A stretch of 64,000 nt of DNA from Tillus elongatus (lineage: Eukaryota; Arthropoda; Insecta; Coleoptera; Cleridae), in contig OZ023267.1 of NCBI GenBank assembly GCA_964006375.1, positions 17,186,971-17,250,970 of the forward strand, given 5' to 3'. A program made the position numbers and the translations under genes. Position 1 is the stretch's first letter. The number at the start of each line of letters is the position of its first letter. Positions 11,076 to 22,620 of the stretch are shown here, piece by piece. The notes beneath the pieces are model-generated. The model had not been told where the DNA came from. It made no database searches and worked only from the letters and a program-made list of their open reading frames with translations.

Positions 11076-12866
11076 TCAGTACTTCTTTTTAGTGTGGTAT
11101 TCTTGAAAACAAGGAACAACACAAAGTGGCACATTACATTCTTCGCACATATATTTCACGTCTTTCCGTTTGCGTTTTTGAAGTTTGGTGTTGGCACAAA
11201 CATGGCATCTGCGTTGAGTTCGAGCCCCTTGAGCGGCGGTTTGTGTTACCAATGTTGGAAAGTGTCTTCCTGAAAGGCGCAAGGGATTGTCCACCGTTGG
11301 AGGATAGCTTGATGCGGCTGTAGGTCTGATACTATATTTTTCAATCAGTTGGGTAACCAATTTCAGGCGAAAATCAGAAAACGATGGTTTGTTGCCTGTT
11401 TTTACCTGATATAAAATTAGGGCATTGTAGAGGGCTAAATCAATTATGTGGAAAAACACCTTTTTGTACCATTTTAGGCTTTTTCTGGCACATTCCACGA
11501 AGCTCACTTGCATATCAACTTTATCAACCGCGCCCATTTTATTATTATATTGAATGATACACTCAGGTTTTATTATGGGTTCGCCTGTTTGAAAATGTTT
11601 GTTGCCAGTTTCTTTTTGGTTTCCTGTGTACACAGATGTCAACATGTGAACATTTCTCTTATCACACCATTTCAAAGCCAACAATTCATCGGTATGTGCT
11701 GACTCACAATGGCCCTTTTCCACTGGCCCAAAAATTGGCATACCTTTTCTATTCGGCCTTACTGTTCCGCATGTTCCTGTATTATTTTCAAAAAGGTATT
11801 GAAAAAGTATAGGGCTACTATACCAGTTATCGACATAAAGTATGTGTCCTTTTTTTAGATAATTTTTCATAAGTGTCGCAACGATGTCTCCAGAAATACC
11901 CAAGTTGTCGGTTCTTTCAATACTAGTTGATCCACCGGTGTAAATAATATATCCTTGAACATAGCCAGTTTCTACATCGCAAATCTCAAATAGTTTCACA
12001 CCAAACCTATGCCTTTTTGAAGGTATATACTGTTTGAAAGCAAGTCTTCCCTTCCAAAGTATAAGGCTTTCATCGATTGCCAGATCTTGGAAAGGGTAAA
12101 AGCTTTCACAAAATGTCTTATTTGTAGCTGTCACAATAGGCCTTATCTTTCTCAGTGGATCGTCTTTATCTAAATTGTCATTATCGACAAAATGTAATGC
12201 ATACAGGGTGTGTAGAAATGTATCGCGCGTACAAACATTTCTAAAAAATGGGGTTTCTATAACAGGGTTCCTTGACCAATAATCTTTTAGTGTAGGTTTT
12301 TCTACTAACCCCATCAATATACAAAGTCCCAAAAAGTTATACATTTCCGGAATACTTCTATCTGACCAGTTTTTGAAAGAAGGTTTGTTTTGATTTTTTA
12401 AAAAGTTGCCATACCTGTTTGTTTCGTTTGTTATTGTAGCCACTAAAATTTCATTGACAAAGTGCTCAAAATAAGCCAACTCGGGGGAACTTTCTTCAAT
12501 GACAACGTTATTTTGAATACCTGAATTGCTTTGGTCAAAATTGAATTGTTTCGGGACAAAATTATCATCAAATCTCCATGGAATACTTGGAGTTGTCGTT
12601 TTTTTAGTACTAGACGTATTTGTAGGACGGTTTGAGGGACCTGGTCTTGTTACTTCATCTTCGGGATCACTGTTATCCGTATTTTCTTTACCAGCAATAA
12701 TTATAACCTCCTCGTCGGAATCACTAGAATAATTATTATTATCTTCATCGTCTTGTGGAATATAATCACTATCACTTTCATACAATAATGCCTCCAATTC
12801 TTTATCGGTTAGGCTTATTTTTCTATTTGGTTTTGACATTGTTTTCGCTTTAGCAGAATTACACAA
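11076..12866 (-). CDS. piggyBac transposase, intact, 596 aa
   Basis: Catalyses cut-and-paste transposition into TTAA sites. From the first Met, an acidic N-terminal region (20-75) is followed by the dimerisation/insertion domain. The three catalytic aspartates fall at about D265 (LAIDESLILW), D346 (HILYVDNWYSS) and D448 (MGAVDKVDMQ), matching the family DDD pattern; D451 is also acidic. IPSKRHRFGVKLF near 281 corresponds to the conserved IP.KP.K.G.K block. The C-terminus carries a cysteine-rich zinc-binding domain (CHVC near 554, CEEC near 574, then C582 and C586). Length equals that of active family members. A second Met at residue 10 (MSKPNRK) is the likelier start. There are no stops or frameshifts. 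Confidence 0.93.
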   Translation of the reverse strand: MCNSAKAKTMSKPNRKISLTDKELEALLYESDSDYIPQDDEDNNNYSSDSDEEVIIIAGKENTDNSDPEDEVTRPGPSNRPTNTSSTKKTTTPSIPWRFDDNFVPKQFNFDQSNSGIQNNVVIEESSPELAYFEHFVNEILVATITNETNRYGNFLKNQNKPSFKNWSDRSIPEMYNFLGLCILMGLVEKPTLKDYWSRNPVIETPFFRNVCTRDTFLHTLYALHFVDNDNLDKDDPLRKIRPIVTATNKTFCESFYPFQDLAIDESLILWKGRLAFKQYIPSKRHRFGVKLFEICDVETGYVQGYIIYTGGSTSIERTDNLGISGDIVATLMKNYLKKGHILYVDNWYSSPILFQYLFENNTGTCGTVRPNRKGMPIFGPVEKGHCESAHTDELLALKWCDKRNVHMLTSVYTGNQKETGNKHFQTGEPIIKPECIIQYNNKMGAVDKVDMQVSFVECARKSLKWYKKVFFHIIDLALYNALILYQVKTGNKPSFSDFRLKLVTQLIEKYSIRPTAASSYPPTVDNPLRLSGRHFPTLVTQTAAQGARTQRRCHVCANTKLQKRKRKDVKYMCEECNVPLCVVPCFQEYHTKKKY

Positions 12867-13067
12867 TGTTACACAACAACAAGCTAGCCACGCCGGCTTC
12901 GGTATCTAACGTAAGCTACGGCGATTGAAACACGAGTAACAACGTGCGACATGCCGGCCGCCTGCTGCACAGCCGCGAGACCTGTTTTCCCGCGCTCGGC
13001 CGACAGTTGCACGCGTCTCCTTCCAGCGCCCGTCCGGAATGGGTTAAACTGCGTCTGAAACGTATTT

Positions 13068-13955
13068 GCACTTCAATCATTGATTGAAGTTAAATATAAG
13101 CCAGTCGAAAACTTTCTGGTCAATCTATCATGTGCTGAACAAGTTGTTTTCTTCAAAATATTTTACCATTTTTTTGCCATGCATTTTTCCTATATTTTTG
13201 ACACTACTGGTAGTAAAGATATAGGCCGGTAGTTATCTATTTCATCAGTATCACTTTTTTTTAAGAGTGGTACCACCAAGGCATTTTTTAGGATGTCTGG
13301 AAAGATATTCTCCCTGAAACACTGGTTTATCAGCTTCGTAAATGATACTATCAACACATTCTTAACGTACTTAATAATGTTCACGCTCAAGCCAAAAATG
13401 TCCGTGCTCCTCTTGCTTTTCAGTTCATCTATAATATCAGGAATAGTATTTAAGTTAATCTTGGTAAATGTGAAGCTCTTGTGTGATGCTTGATTCCGTT
13501 GCAATATCAAGGGGTCAATATTTCACTTGGAAATTTTGCTTCTTATGTTATCAGCGATATTCAGGAAATATTCATTGAACTGTTCAGATGAAATCTTAGT
13601 CTCACAGTCACTCCTTCTACACTTACTTCTATGTTTGTTGATAACCTGCCACATTGTTTTGACAGAGTTTCCAGAAGAACTTATCAATACATCATTTGCA
13701 TTAACTTTTGCCTTACAAAGAGCCTTCTGGTATATTTTCCTGTATTCCGTATATATTGCCTCATTTTCAGGGCCCGGATGCTGCCTACAAGCATCACCAA
13801 GGAACCTCCGGTGTTTTCTCATAGCTCTTATATCTGGGTCATCCCAAATATTATTGCTGCATCTTCTACTCTGTCAGGTAATTATTAACTTTAATCATTG
13901 ATTGAAGTTAAATATAAGCCAGTCAAAAACTTTCTGGCCAATCTATTAGTTCTGA
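13068..13955. repeat. Direct repeats of about 65 bp flanking a retroelement fragment
   Basis: CTTCAATCATTGATTGAAG (13071-13089, a perfect 19-bp palindrome), followed by TTAAATATAAGCCAGTC and an AAAACTTTCTGG block, recurs at about 13890-13950 with one arm changed (CTTTAATCA). The repeats bracket the RT fragment. A second block (CATCCCAAATATTATT onwards) at 13842-13880 also recurs at about 14308-14350, suggesting a local duplication with the second copy internally deleted. Confidence 0.7.
13140..13870 (-). pseudogene. Non-LTR reverse transcriptase fragment
   Basis: Two minus-strand frames separated by a frameshift near 13515. The first reads IWDDPDIRAMRKHRRFLGDA and then SVKTMWQVINKHRSKC, the linker between endonuclease and RT. 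The second gives RSTDIFGLSVNIIKYV, then PLLKKSD, then IDNYRPISLLPVVSKI, the N-terminal RT blocks. The catalytic YADD/FADD region is absent, so this is a dead internal fragment. It resembles the 3696-5760 element in layout. Confidence 0.8.
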
Positions 13956-15442
13956 ATTTTTTCTTCCATAATAATTAAGGAAATCTTATCGAATCATTCA
14001 AATCCTACTGGATAACCGTGCATATCCAGGGTGGTTTACAAGCTATATGATAAACCTTGGTAAATAAAAGATGGGTCATAATCAATATTAGACAATCTTT
14101 GTTATATCAACATGTGTCTGTTTCTCTTTTGTTTAGAAGCCACAGGTATTTGAAGTTTTAAGCCAGTAAGAGGTCGAATAGTTGGTTGAAAACTCATAGC
14201 ACATCTAAATCTTATAAAACCCAAGTGTTTGCAATGTGCACCGTGGTCTTGAAGACAGGCCTCACACTGACAAACAGACGATTGTGTAACTGCGTAAGAC
14301 ATATCTGGGTCATCCCAAATATTATTACTGCATCTTCTACTCTGTCGAGTAATTATTTACGACTTGTGATTTAGATACAGTCAACAAATCACCAGTGATT
14401 AGTAGTTGACACCTGTTAAGGTTCAGTATAATAAAATCCATATATACAGACAAATATAACATTTTATTGATAATATTATGTTAAACAGAACTTAAGATTA
14501 TAATAAACAATATACCATGCTAAAAGGAACATATACGCTTAAGTTATAAAAATAAACAAACAAATATCAGTGATTGACACATAGAAAATGGAAAAAAATC
14601 AGTACTTGACATTTGTTTATCAGTACCTGACTTTTTTTAATTGTATTTTACCGATCCACTGTCAACGGATTTTTAAATGTAAACCTCTTCCCATCATCAG
14701 AGCCTGCTATTTTGTGTTGAGTAAGCTTTTCTAGTATTTGACTATTAGTAAAAATACTAACATCATAAAAATGTGCGAATGGTATGACGACCGCAGTAAT
14801 GAAAGAAGACAACACACACACACATACTAACATCATCGTTGTTTATTTTGAAAACAATCTTTTCGTGATTGCAGTAGTTCAAAGCTGTTACTTCAATTTC
14901 ATCATTCTGAGGGATTTCGTTGATGACACGTATATATTTATAAATTTTTTTCTTGCCTGAAAATTGAAGCAATATGTAGTCACCCATTGTGTAATCCCCT
15001 CTTTGCTATTTTAAAAATCACTTATGCTGTTGCCACTACTGCCAGACTCGACCCATTCTTCAGCAGTTTCATCAGATACTGGTGAAAATTGTCGGTATGT
15101 TTTCATTCTTTGTGTTAATTTTCTCTCATTTTTCTGCTTGTTTCATTAGTTTCAATCTTTCTTTGTCTTTTTTTGCTGCATTTTGGCTTTAAGTTTTTTA
15201 TTTTTCTGTAGCTTTTCTTGCACAGGCTCTTTTTTCAAGTGATACGTCTGCCACTGTTTGAATGTAACAATGAAAGGTACTTTCTCTTTTTGCTTCTTTG
15301 GTCCTTTTGCTTAATTTCGGGCCAAAATAAAGAAATTTTGAATGGGGGAATTAACTGACCATCAACCATGAACGGTATTTTCTCAACATTTTCAACATTT
15401 CTTTGATTGCTTTCAAGATTAGACTGAATTGGTTTGTGTGAA

Positions 15443-17249
15443 CAGGGTGAGCAAAACTCGATGCCCCGGCTCTATTGTAAGAAAAAGAAAAGGGATAGAA
15501 AAAAAATCTTAAAATAAATTCTTAAATGCGATTGAGTAAGGTCCATTTTATGCCAAATTTGCATCTTTTTGGATATTTGGAAACTGAAGTAATGACGTCA
15601 TCGAATTTTTTTCCCAGAAACATACCTATATTTTGGAATATCTAAAAATAACTATTTTTTCTGGGCAAATTATGTAAAGAAAAAGAATTGCTATCTTTTT
15701 CCGTTAAAAAGTTATTTAATAATTTAACATTATAAAACACATTGTATGTTACTGCTTTTACTACATCAATAAACAAAATATGTAGCAAATCATTGCAACA
15801 AATTTTCAATCTCTGCCCTACTTCTCGCATTGAAGCCTTATGAAACATTTCTCTAAATATTTCATCGCAAGCATTTCTGATTTTTTCTTTTAAATGTTCC
15901 AAGTTAACAGATGGTGTTCTGTAAACTTTATTTTTCAAAGCTCCCCACAAGAAGAAGTCTAGCGGGGTCAAGTCCGGTGATTTAGGCGGCCACTGTATCG
16001 GTCCATTTATACCTAGCCATTTTTCTCCGTAAGTTTCATTTAAATATTGTTGGACAATTCTTGCTTTATGCAGTGGAGCTCTGTCATGTTGGAAACACAT
16101 GTTTGCCCGCAGCTGTAATGGCACATTTTCAAGCAGCACAGGAAGTTGACTTGGAGAAATTGCGAATATCGCTCTCTATGTAAAATTCCTTAGTAAAAAT
16201 ATGGACTAATGAAATGCCCGTTAATAATAATACCATAGCAAACCTTAATTCCGAAGTGTCCTTGATTTTCAATCGGATTGACAAAATGTGGATTTTCAGT
16301 AGCCCAAATATGCTCATCTTTTTTATTGGGCTTACTGTTACTAACAAAACGACTTTCGTCTGTCCACAACACATGCTGAAAAAAACGATTGTCATTGATC
16401 AAGTTTACCATCACTTGGGCAATATAATTAATTCTTCGTTGTTGGTGTTGATCTGACAAGTGTTCTAAGTTATGAAGTTTATAATCGTGATAAGCATTTT
16501 CTTTCAAAATTTTTCGTACCGAACTATATTCTAATTCAACTCACGACAGGCTTGCCGAATCGAGTTCCTTGAATGGTCTTCAAAATACTGCAAAACAGTG
16601 GCAACAGTATTGTCAGATTTGAGTCTTCTAGCAAATTTTCTTCCCTTTCGAGAAGAAAATGCCTCGTTATTTGCACGTAAATTGCGTTCTAATCTTCCAA
16701 ATGTTTTTAAGCTTGGAATAACACATTCAGGGTATCTCTTGGTGTATAACTGAACTGCCCTTCTAGGATTTTTTGAGATTCACCATAAACTAATAACATA
16801 TCGACTTTTTCGTTGTGCGTAAACATTTTTCAAAGTGAAATGACAACAAAACAATATTTGTAAACCATTAGTTAAATTATTCACAGATTGCTACGACAGA
16901 TAAAAATTTGCTATTTGTTTCCAAAGGCTTCTTGTTTATATCATGATGGTTGCGCGAATTTTTTGTTACACTTTTTTCTACAAATTTGATTATAACTTTT
17001 TAACCGAAAAAGATAGCATTTTTTTCTTTACATAATTTGTCCAGAAAAAATAGTTCTTTTTAGATATACCAAAATAAGGGTATTTTTCTGTGAAAACAAT
17101 TCGATGACGTCATTACTTCAGTTTCCAAATATCCAAAAATATGCAAATTTGGCTTTACTCAATCCCATTTAAAAACCTCTTTTCAGATTTTTTCTATCCC
17201 TTTTCCTTTTCTTACAATAGAGCCGGGACATCAAGTTTCGCTTACCCTG
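15443..17249 (-). mobile_element. Tc1/mariner-superfamily element with terminal inverted repeats of about 260 bp
   Basis: The left end CAGGGTGAGCAAAACTCGAT (15443) matches the right end, read inward from 17249, CAGGGTAAGCGAAACTTGAT. Homology continues inward through CCCGGCTCTATTGTAAGAAA, a GATGACGTCAT block and TTTACATAATTTG, about 260 bp per arm at roughly 90 percent by eye. TA follows the right end (17250-17251); the left has AA. It lies inside the pogo-like element. About 1.8 kb. Confidence 0.85.
15642..16826 (-). pseudogene. Mariner-like transposase pseudogene
   Basis: The minus-strand start MFTHNEKVDMLLVYGES at 16826 leads into a paired helix-turn-helix region, then KLHNLEHLSDQHQQRR and HVLWTDESRFVSN (first catalytic Asp), GHFGIKVCYGII, CFQHDRAPLHKA (second Asp) and WPPKSPDLTPLDFFLWG (third acidic residue region). 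Frameshifts near 16520 and 16195 and a stop near 16530 break it into at least three frames. The order and motifs are those of the IS630/Tc1/mariner DDE_3 family. Confidence 0.85.
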
Positions 17250-19093
17250 TACATAGTCCGTTTGCTCCTTGCTGGATATCCTCCATATTCTAAAACTCAA
17301 TATTTTGATGTTGCATAATCTTCAGTATATTTTGTGAAATGTCACTGGTTTCACCTTCATGTTGATGTCCTGTATTTAGTGTGTAATCTTGAGAATTTTC
17401 ACTTATTTAACTTCCACGTAATCAATCTGTTTTGAATTTTTACTTTCATGTTGATTGCCTAGAACACCGCCGCTTTCGTCTATTCTACTTGCGTTTTCTT
17501 GCTATGCAGTTCCCATCAAACCGGATTCTTTATCAAGCAAAGATTTTTAGAATGTTGAAATTTTGCTAAAAGCTTTTCTATACAAGTCATAAAATGAGTG
17601 GTCTTCCATTGTTCCTTTCCATAGGTCAGTCATTAATACAGATTTTTTAAAACTTTGAAGTTTCTCATTGGCGATGTTTTCTTCCAAAAATTTCAGCCCA
17701 GATTTTAATTTCCGCATGTCTATATTACTGTCTCTTGTTGTTTCTGGTTGGATATCTTTAAAACAAATTCAGTGGCATGGAAATTCCAACGTACAAGCCC
17801 ACACTTATGAAAGCTGCTGCTGACTACATTTACTGTAATTCTTTCTTTTAAAACTTTCTGCAATAATGGACAGAAATGTTTTCTTCTCGAAATCGGATCA
17901 TCAAAATTTTCATGGCGACACCAATCCTGAATTGCTTGGTTCTAACCCTCTTTCAACGTTCTAAATACAGATCCGTCCATTGGTTGTAGAAGGTGGGTAG
18001 CGTTCAGATATAAAGCTACTAGGACATCTACTACTTGTCATCACAAAATTTACTTGTGTGATAACTTAACTGGGAGAAGTGACCATCTATAAATAAAATA
18101 ACAGGGAGCGGAATTGCTTTTTTTTTCAGCCAAGAATAGAAAATGTTAGACATGTATTCAAAAAAGGTAGAACACATCATCCAGGCATTTTCTGATCTTC
18201 CATACTAAATTCTTCAGGCGCGGTTACAACAACTTTACGTGGTAAGCGATCGTACTTCAATACCACCACGGGAGGTACCAGTTTTCCATCTGCATTTGCG
18301 TTAATAAGTACCGTAAAACATTGTTTCTCATCAGGGTTGTCTTTTTCATACACGTTTTTCTAACCTTTTTCGGCCAATACTTTACCGGCTTTGAGATTTA
18401 TGAAAAATGGTGTTTCGTCAGCATTAAAGACTCTTCAGGGATCAGATAGGATATCAATTTTTCCAGACTCTTGTAAATATTGTTTAACTTCTATGAACCA
18501 AGACAGAATTATTTCCTTATTTGCTGCGGCTCTAGTCGATGTTATATTCTGGGTAGTCCTACTACTTATTTATTTGTGACGATTCTTAAATCGTTCAAGT
18601 AAACCAATAGTGGGTTTTCCTTGCTTAAAACAACCTTGTTTTTCTGGTTCGCAGACTAATTGTTGAACACTGTTTAGCAGCTTTTCATTTGTGACTGGAA
18701 ATCCAGACTTTCCCACTGTGATTATCCATTTCACAAGAATTGCTTCTTTAGCAGATGTAAGTGAATTGTCAGGCCCCATGTCCCTCTGTAGTGGTGTGGT
18801 ACCTCTGGATTTATATAACAGTGTCACTCAAGGAACACCATTTTACCGAGCAGCTGTGGCGACGTTTTTCGTGCAACCGCTTCCAAAGCTCTTTCCATCT
18901 GCTCCTGACTGTACTGAAGCATTTTACCATTGACAGGAGGCATGATTGTCTAAATGAAGAAGATGAAAACATCCTTTAAAATAGAAAAACTGATATTTCA
19001 ATTACTGGTTAATCTCCATAATGCTCAAATCAGTGGTTGACATCAAGATGTCAACTGATTTTATTCCATTTTCATAATCAGTAATTGACACTG

Positions 19094-19728
19094 TTGGCTA
19101 TTTCTGCTAGAATAGCTTTTTAGTACATGTAGTAAATATAAATAAATACCTTATTGCATACTAGATTATTAATTTACTAAAAAAAGAAAGTAACTTGACA
19201 AACAAATTATCCAGAAAATATTTGATAAATATTATCTGCTTACCACTTTGCTTTAGAAATTCACAAGAAACGACAACAAACACATTGAACCTTCATAAAA
19301 TAAATCACTATATTGAAGTCGATAATGTCACAGTATTGTTATTCGTGTAGGTGCCACTAGAGGGCGCCTAGTTCATCTCAGTATTACTGATTGTCTGCTA
19401 TCTGACCTATGAAGTTTTTATTTCAGCATTTTATTAACAAAGTGTCAAGGATTCAAATTAAATAAAAATATAATGGATTCAAATCGGGTAATTGAGGTGG
19501 CAATGCTATTGAAACTCGTCCTATTTGTTCATAAAATATTTATTTTACTAACCAGTTACTTGTCTTATTCGATATTGTGTATCCCTATAGTGCTGATAAC
19601 ACATGTTCTAAATAATATTAAGAGGTAATGGCATCAATTAATTAATTTAAAAGGATGTTTTCCAAGAAATGTCAGTACAGGTTTGCATTTAAGTGATCCC
19701 TTATTAGATGGCCCCTATGTAGAGGTAG
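19094..19728. other. AT-rich spacer with one strong CTCF-like site
   Basis: No gene recognised. The CTCF-like motif is at 19354-19368. Confidence 0.4.
19354..19368 (+). promoter_or_regulatory. CTCF-like insulator motif
   Basis: CCACTAGAGGGCGCC fits the known CTCF core CCASYAGRKGGCRS at every position. It is outside recognisable coding sequence. Motif match only; occupancy is unknown. Confidence 0.4.
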
Positions 19729-20495
19729 TAGGTTAGGTTAGGTTTGAATATGAGTGGGCCATACCGGTCCCTCCACCGCGACCATAAGGTCTATTGTGGC
19801 TCACGCCTAATGGTCTATATTTCGCCCAAAGCCAGCCTCCTGCAGAGGTCGATAATCTTTGTGGGGGAAAGTTGATCCAGATCTTCCGGAGCCAGCTTTG
19901 TCTTGCCACAGAGCAGGTATCTAGTCCTGTCCGCCGCTGGACAGAAACACAGTACATGCTCTGCTGTCTCGTCACTCTCCATACACAGCCGGCACTCAGT
20001 CTCCTGACCGACCCCAATATTGTACATGTGGTGATGCAAGCGGCAGTGTCCTGTATACAGGCCGACTAGAGTACTCAGTTGTTGTCTGTTTAATTGTAGA
20101 AGTTTTTTAGCCCTTGACTCAGACAGGCCATTTTATGAAGGCCTTAGAGTGAATAATCCTGGCAGATTTTGCCATTATGGCTTGTCATTCTTTCTGTCCA
20201 GGTCTTTAAGGTGTGTTTTGCTGTACATGATGTTATCCCCAGCACCGGTTTTGGTCCGATAAAGTCCCTCTTGGCACCACTCCTGGCAAGCACGTCGGCC
20301 GCAACATTGCCATCATGGTTCGAGTGACCCGGTATCCAGACCAGTGACACCTCATTACAGCTGCCCAGTTCGTTGAGGGCAGATTTACAACTCCATACCC
20401 GTTTTGAGTTGCAACGGTAGGAACCAAGAGCATTTATTGCAGCTTGGCTATCTGTATATATCTTTATCGATTTTTGTGTGCACTGGTTTTCTATT
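19729..20495 (-). mobile_element. 5'-truncated non-LTR retrotransposon, RNase H domain and 3' end (family with AACCT tail)
   Basis: Minus-strand frames give the RNase H pieces KIYTDSQAAINALGSY and VSLVWIPGHSNHDGN, then a Cys-rich C-terminus (ECRLCMESDETAEHVLCFC) typical of the R1/I/LOA group. The same protein is better preserved at 46999-48855. The 3' end is AAACCTAACCTAACCTA, that is (TTAGG)n on the plus strand at 19729-19744. The 5' truncation joins it to a mariner-like fragment at about 20495. Confidence 0.85.
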
Positions 20496-20960
20496 AGAGG
20501 TAGTAAACCATTGTAAAAATTCCGCCCAAAACTTTGACACTGAGATCGACATTGTCTAATTCCTTGCAGATTTTGCCATGTCCATATATGCTCATTATGA
20601 CTATTATTAATACCATCCCCAGTAAAGCATGCTTTATCAGACCACAAGATGTGTGAAAAGATGTCTTATTATATGCGTGTTGTTGAAGTAATCAGTTGCA
20701 AAATACTAATCGCTGTTGATCATCTCTGAAATGTAATGTACATGTTAAGTACGAAAGGGATGCTTCGCTTTACTACATGCCGTACAAAATCTTGAGAAAA
20801 TGTAAATTTGTTGCTATAGGGAAAGTACTTACGAGAGGATTATCTAGCACAGAATCGGCTACATTTTCTTCAGCCTGAACATTCCTACATGAGAATAAAT
20901 GGAAGTTCCTGGATTGGGATTACTTGTTTCTCGAAATTTATGAAAGGATGCGCTAAGCAC
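20496..20960 (-). pseudogene. Mariner-like transposase fragment
   Basis: Broken minus-strand frames: ENVADSVLDNPLVSTFPIAT (end of the HTH), HFRDDQQRLVFCN and then ILWSDKACFTGDGINNSHNE, the first-Asp region with the W(S/T)D(K/E).F pattern. It stops where the retroelement fragment begins. Confidence 0.7.
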
Positions 20961-21640
20961 AGTTTGGGCAGGTTGGTGTCTAGTGCTATAGCTGCAAGTT
21001 GATAATAGTATCAAATTTAAATACTTGAGGCCATCTTTTACTGTCTTAAAAACTTCAAATGCCTGTAGGTTCTGGACACACTTTGATATAATACAAAATG
21101 TTTAAGATTAACGCTTTATCATTTACTTAATTGTCAAAGAGCTTGTAAATGACACTGTTTAGGAGAGCTAAAAAAAGACTGAATTTAAAATTGTTGTATA
21201 TTATGGGTAACACAAGTATTTAGGTCATATTTTTGTATGCTTATGTAATATGATGTTAAGGCTAAAAATAATTATTTATTGTAACTGTATGCTTCGCAGG
21301 CATATAGACCTTAATTTAGAAAGTCATAATTGTAATATTATGTTTTTCATGAAAATTGCATTTGTCTATTAATTTCGAATACGTTAAAATCGTAACTGTT
21401 AAGTGCTGAAACAGCTTAAACATTGTTATATTCCTAGTTATAAAATCGAGCTTCTTGAATGTTTGGTTTGTTATATTTGTTGCAAAGATCATATCTCCTT
21501 TCATTTTTCACCCTTTTATGCATGCCTCTTATGTTTTCTGACTACTCATATACTCCTAATAGGTATACATTAGTTTCTTAATAAACTTTCATGTGTAGTA
21601 TTTGTTTTATTTACATGATTTCAAAAGAAGAGAAAAATGT
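20961..21640. other. AT-rich spacer, nothing recognised
   Basis: No coding frame with family similarity and no clear repeat. It runs up to a repeat end with a CGGGACGCAGCAAG motif at 21641. Confidence 0.4.
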
Positions 21641-21680
21641 TCGGGACGCAGCAAGCGCGTTATCATAGCGAATTTTAGTT
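21641..21680 (+). repeat. End of the CGGGACGCAGCAAG terminal-repeat family
   Basis: TCGGGACGCAGCAAGCGCG followed by TTAT, ATAGCGAATTTT and AAATGCTTCAA. The same end occurs at 25721, 30467 (inverted), 43395 and 43735 (inverted). Here it runs into a (TA)n tract. Confidence 0.7.
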
Positions 21681-21698
21681 AAATGCTTCAATTTTTTG

Positions 21699-22620
<922 letters not shown>

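Larger units (their letters stand above)
10522..13047 (-). mobile_element. Complete piggyBac-family DNA transposon with TTAA target duplications
   Basis: The termini are CCCATTCAGGACGG (10526 onward) and, read inward on the other strand from 13043, CCCATTCCGGACG. That is an inverted terminal repeat of about 13 bp with one mismatch. Both ends are flanked by TTAA (10522-10525 and 13044-13047), the canonical piggyBac target. The element proper is 2518 bp (10526-13043) and encodes an open 596-aa transposase on the minus strand. Palindromic subterminal repeats occupy the left end. An uninterrupted ORF, near-perfect termini and a clean duplication argue for a recent insertion that could still be mobile. 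Confidence 0.93.
14763..18943 (-). pseudogene. pogo/Tigger-like transposase pseudogene (CENP-B HTH plus DDE_1), split by a nested transposon
   Basis: The minus-strand start at 18943 gives MPPVNGKMLQYSQEQMERAL, the beginning of a psq/CENP-B N-terminal helix-turn-helix, with a frameshift into LYKSRGTTPLQRDMG. At 18827-18570 follows ILVKWIITVGKSGFPVTNE, then KPTIGLLERFKNRHK (CENP-B type second HTH). The DDE_1 domain is broken but visible: VFNADETPFF near 18420, VVVLKYDRLPRKV near 18260, FIYRWSLLPVKLSHK near 18070 and NATHLLQPMDGSVF near 17975. The C-terminal part resumes below 15443 and ends with GDYILLQFSGKKKIYKYIRV (14987 downward), a small domain found at the C-terminus of such proteins. It has several stops and frameshifts and is not functional. 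Confidence 0.8.
14378..19093 (-). mobile_element. pogo/Tigger-like DNA transposon, degenerate, interrupted by a mariner-like element
   Basis: The element reads on the minus strand from about 19093 to 14378. The left end (TA)CAGTCAAC and the right end, read inward, CAGTGTCAATTACTG, form weak terminal repeats. Subterminal copies of an ATCAGT..TTGACA motif occur at both ends: near 14390, 14565, 14600 and 14618, and near 19000, 19030, 19048 and 19075. Without the nested insertion (15443-17249) it is about 2.9 kb. The transposase is a pseudogene (separate entry). Confidence 0.75.
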
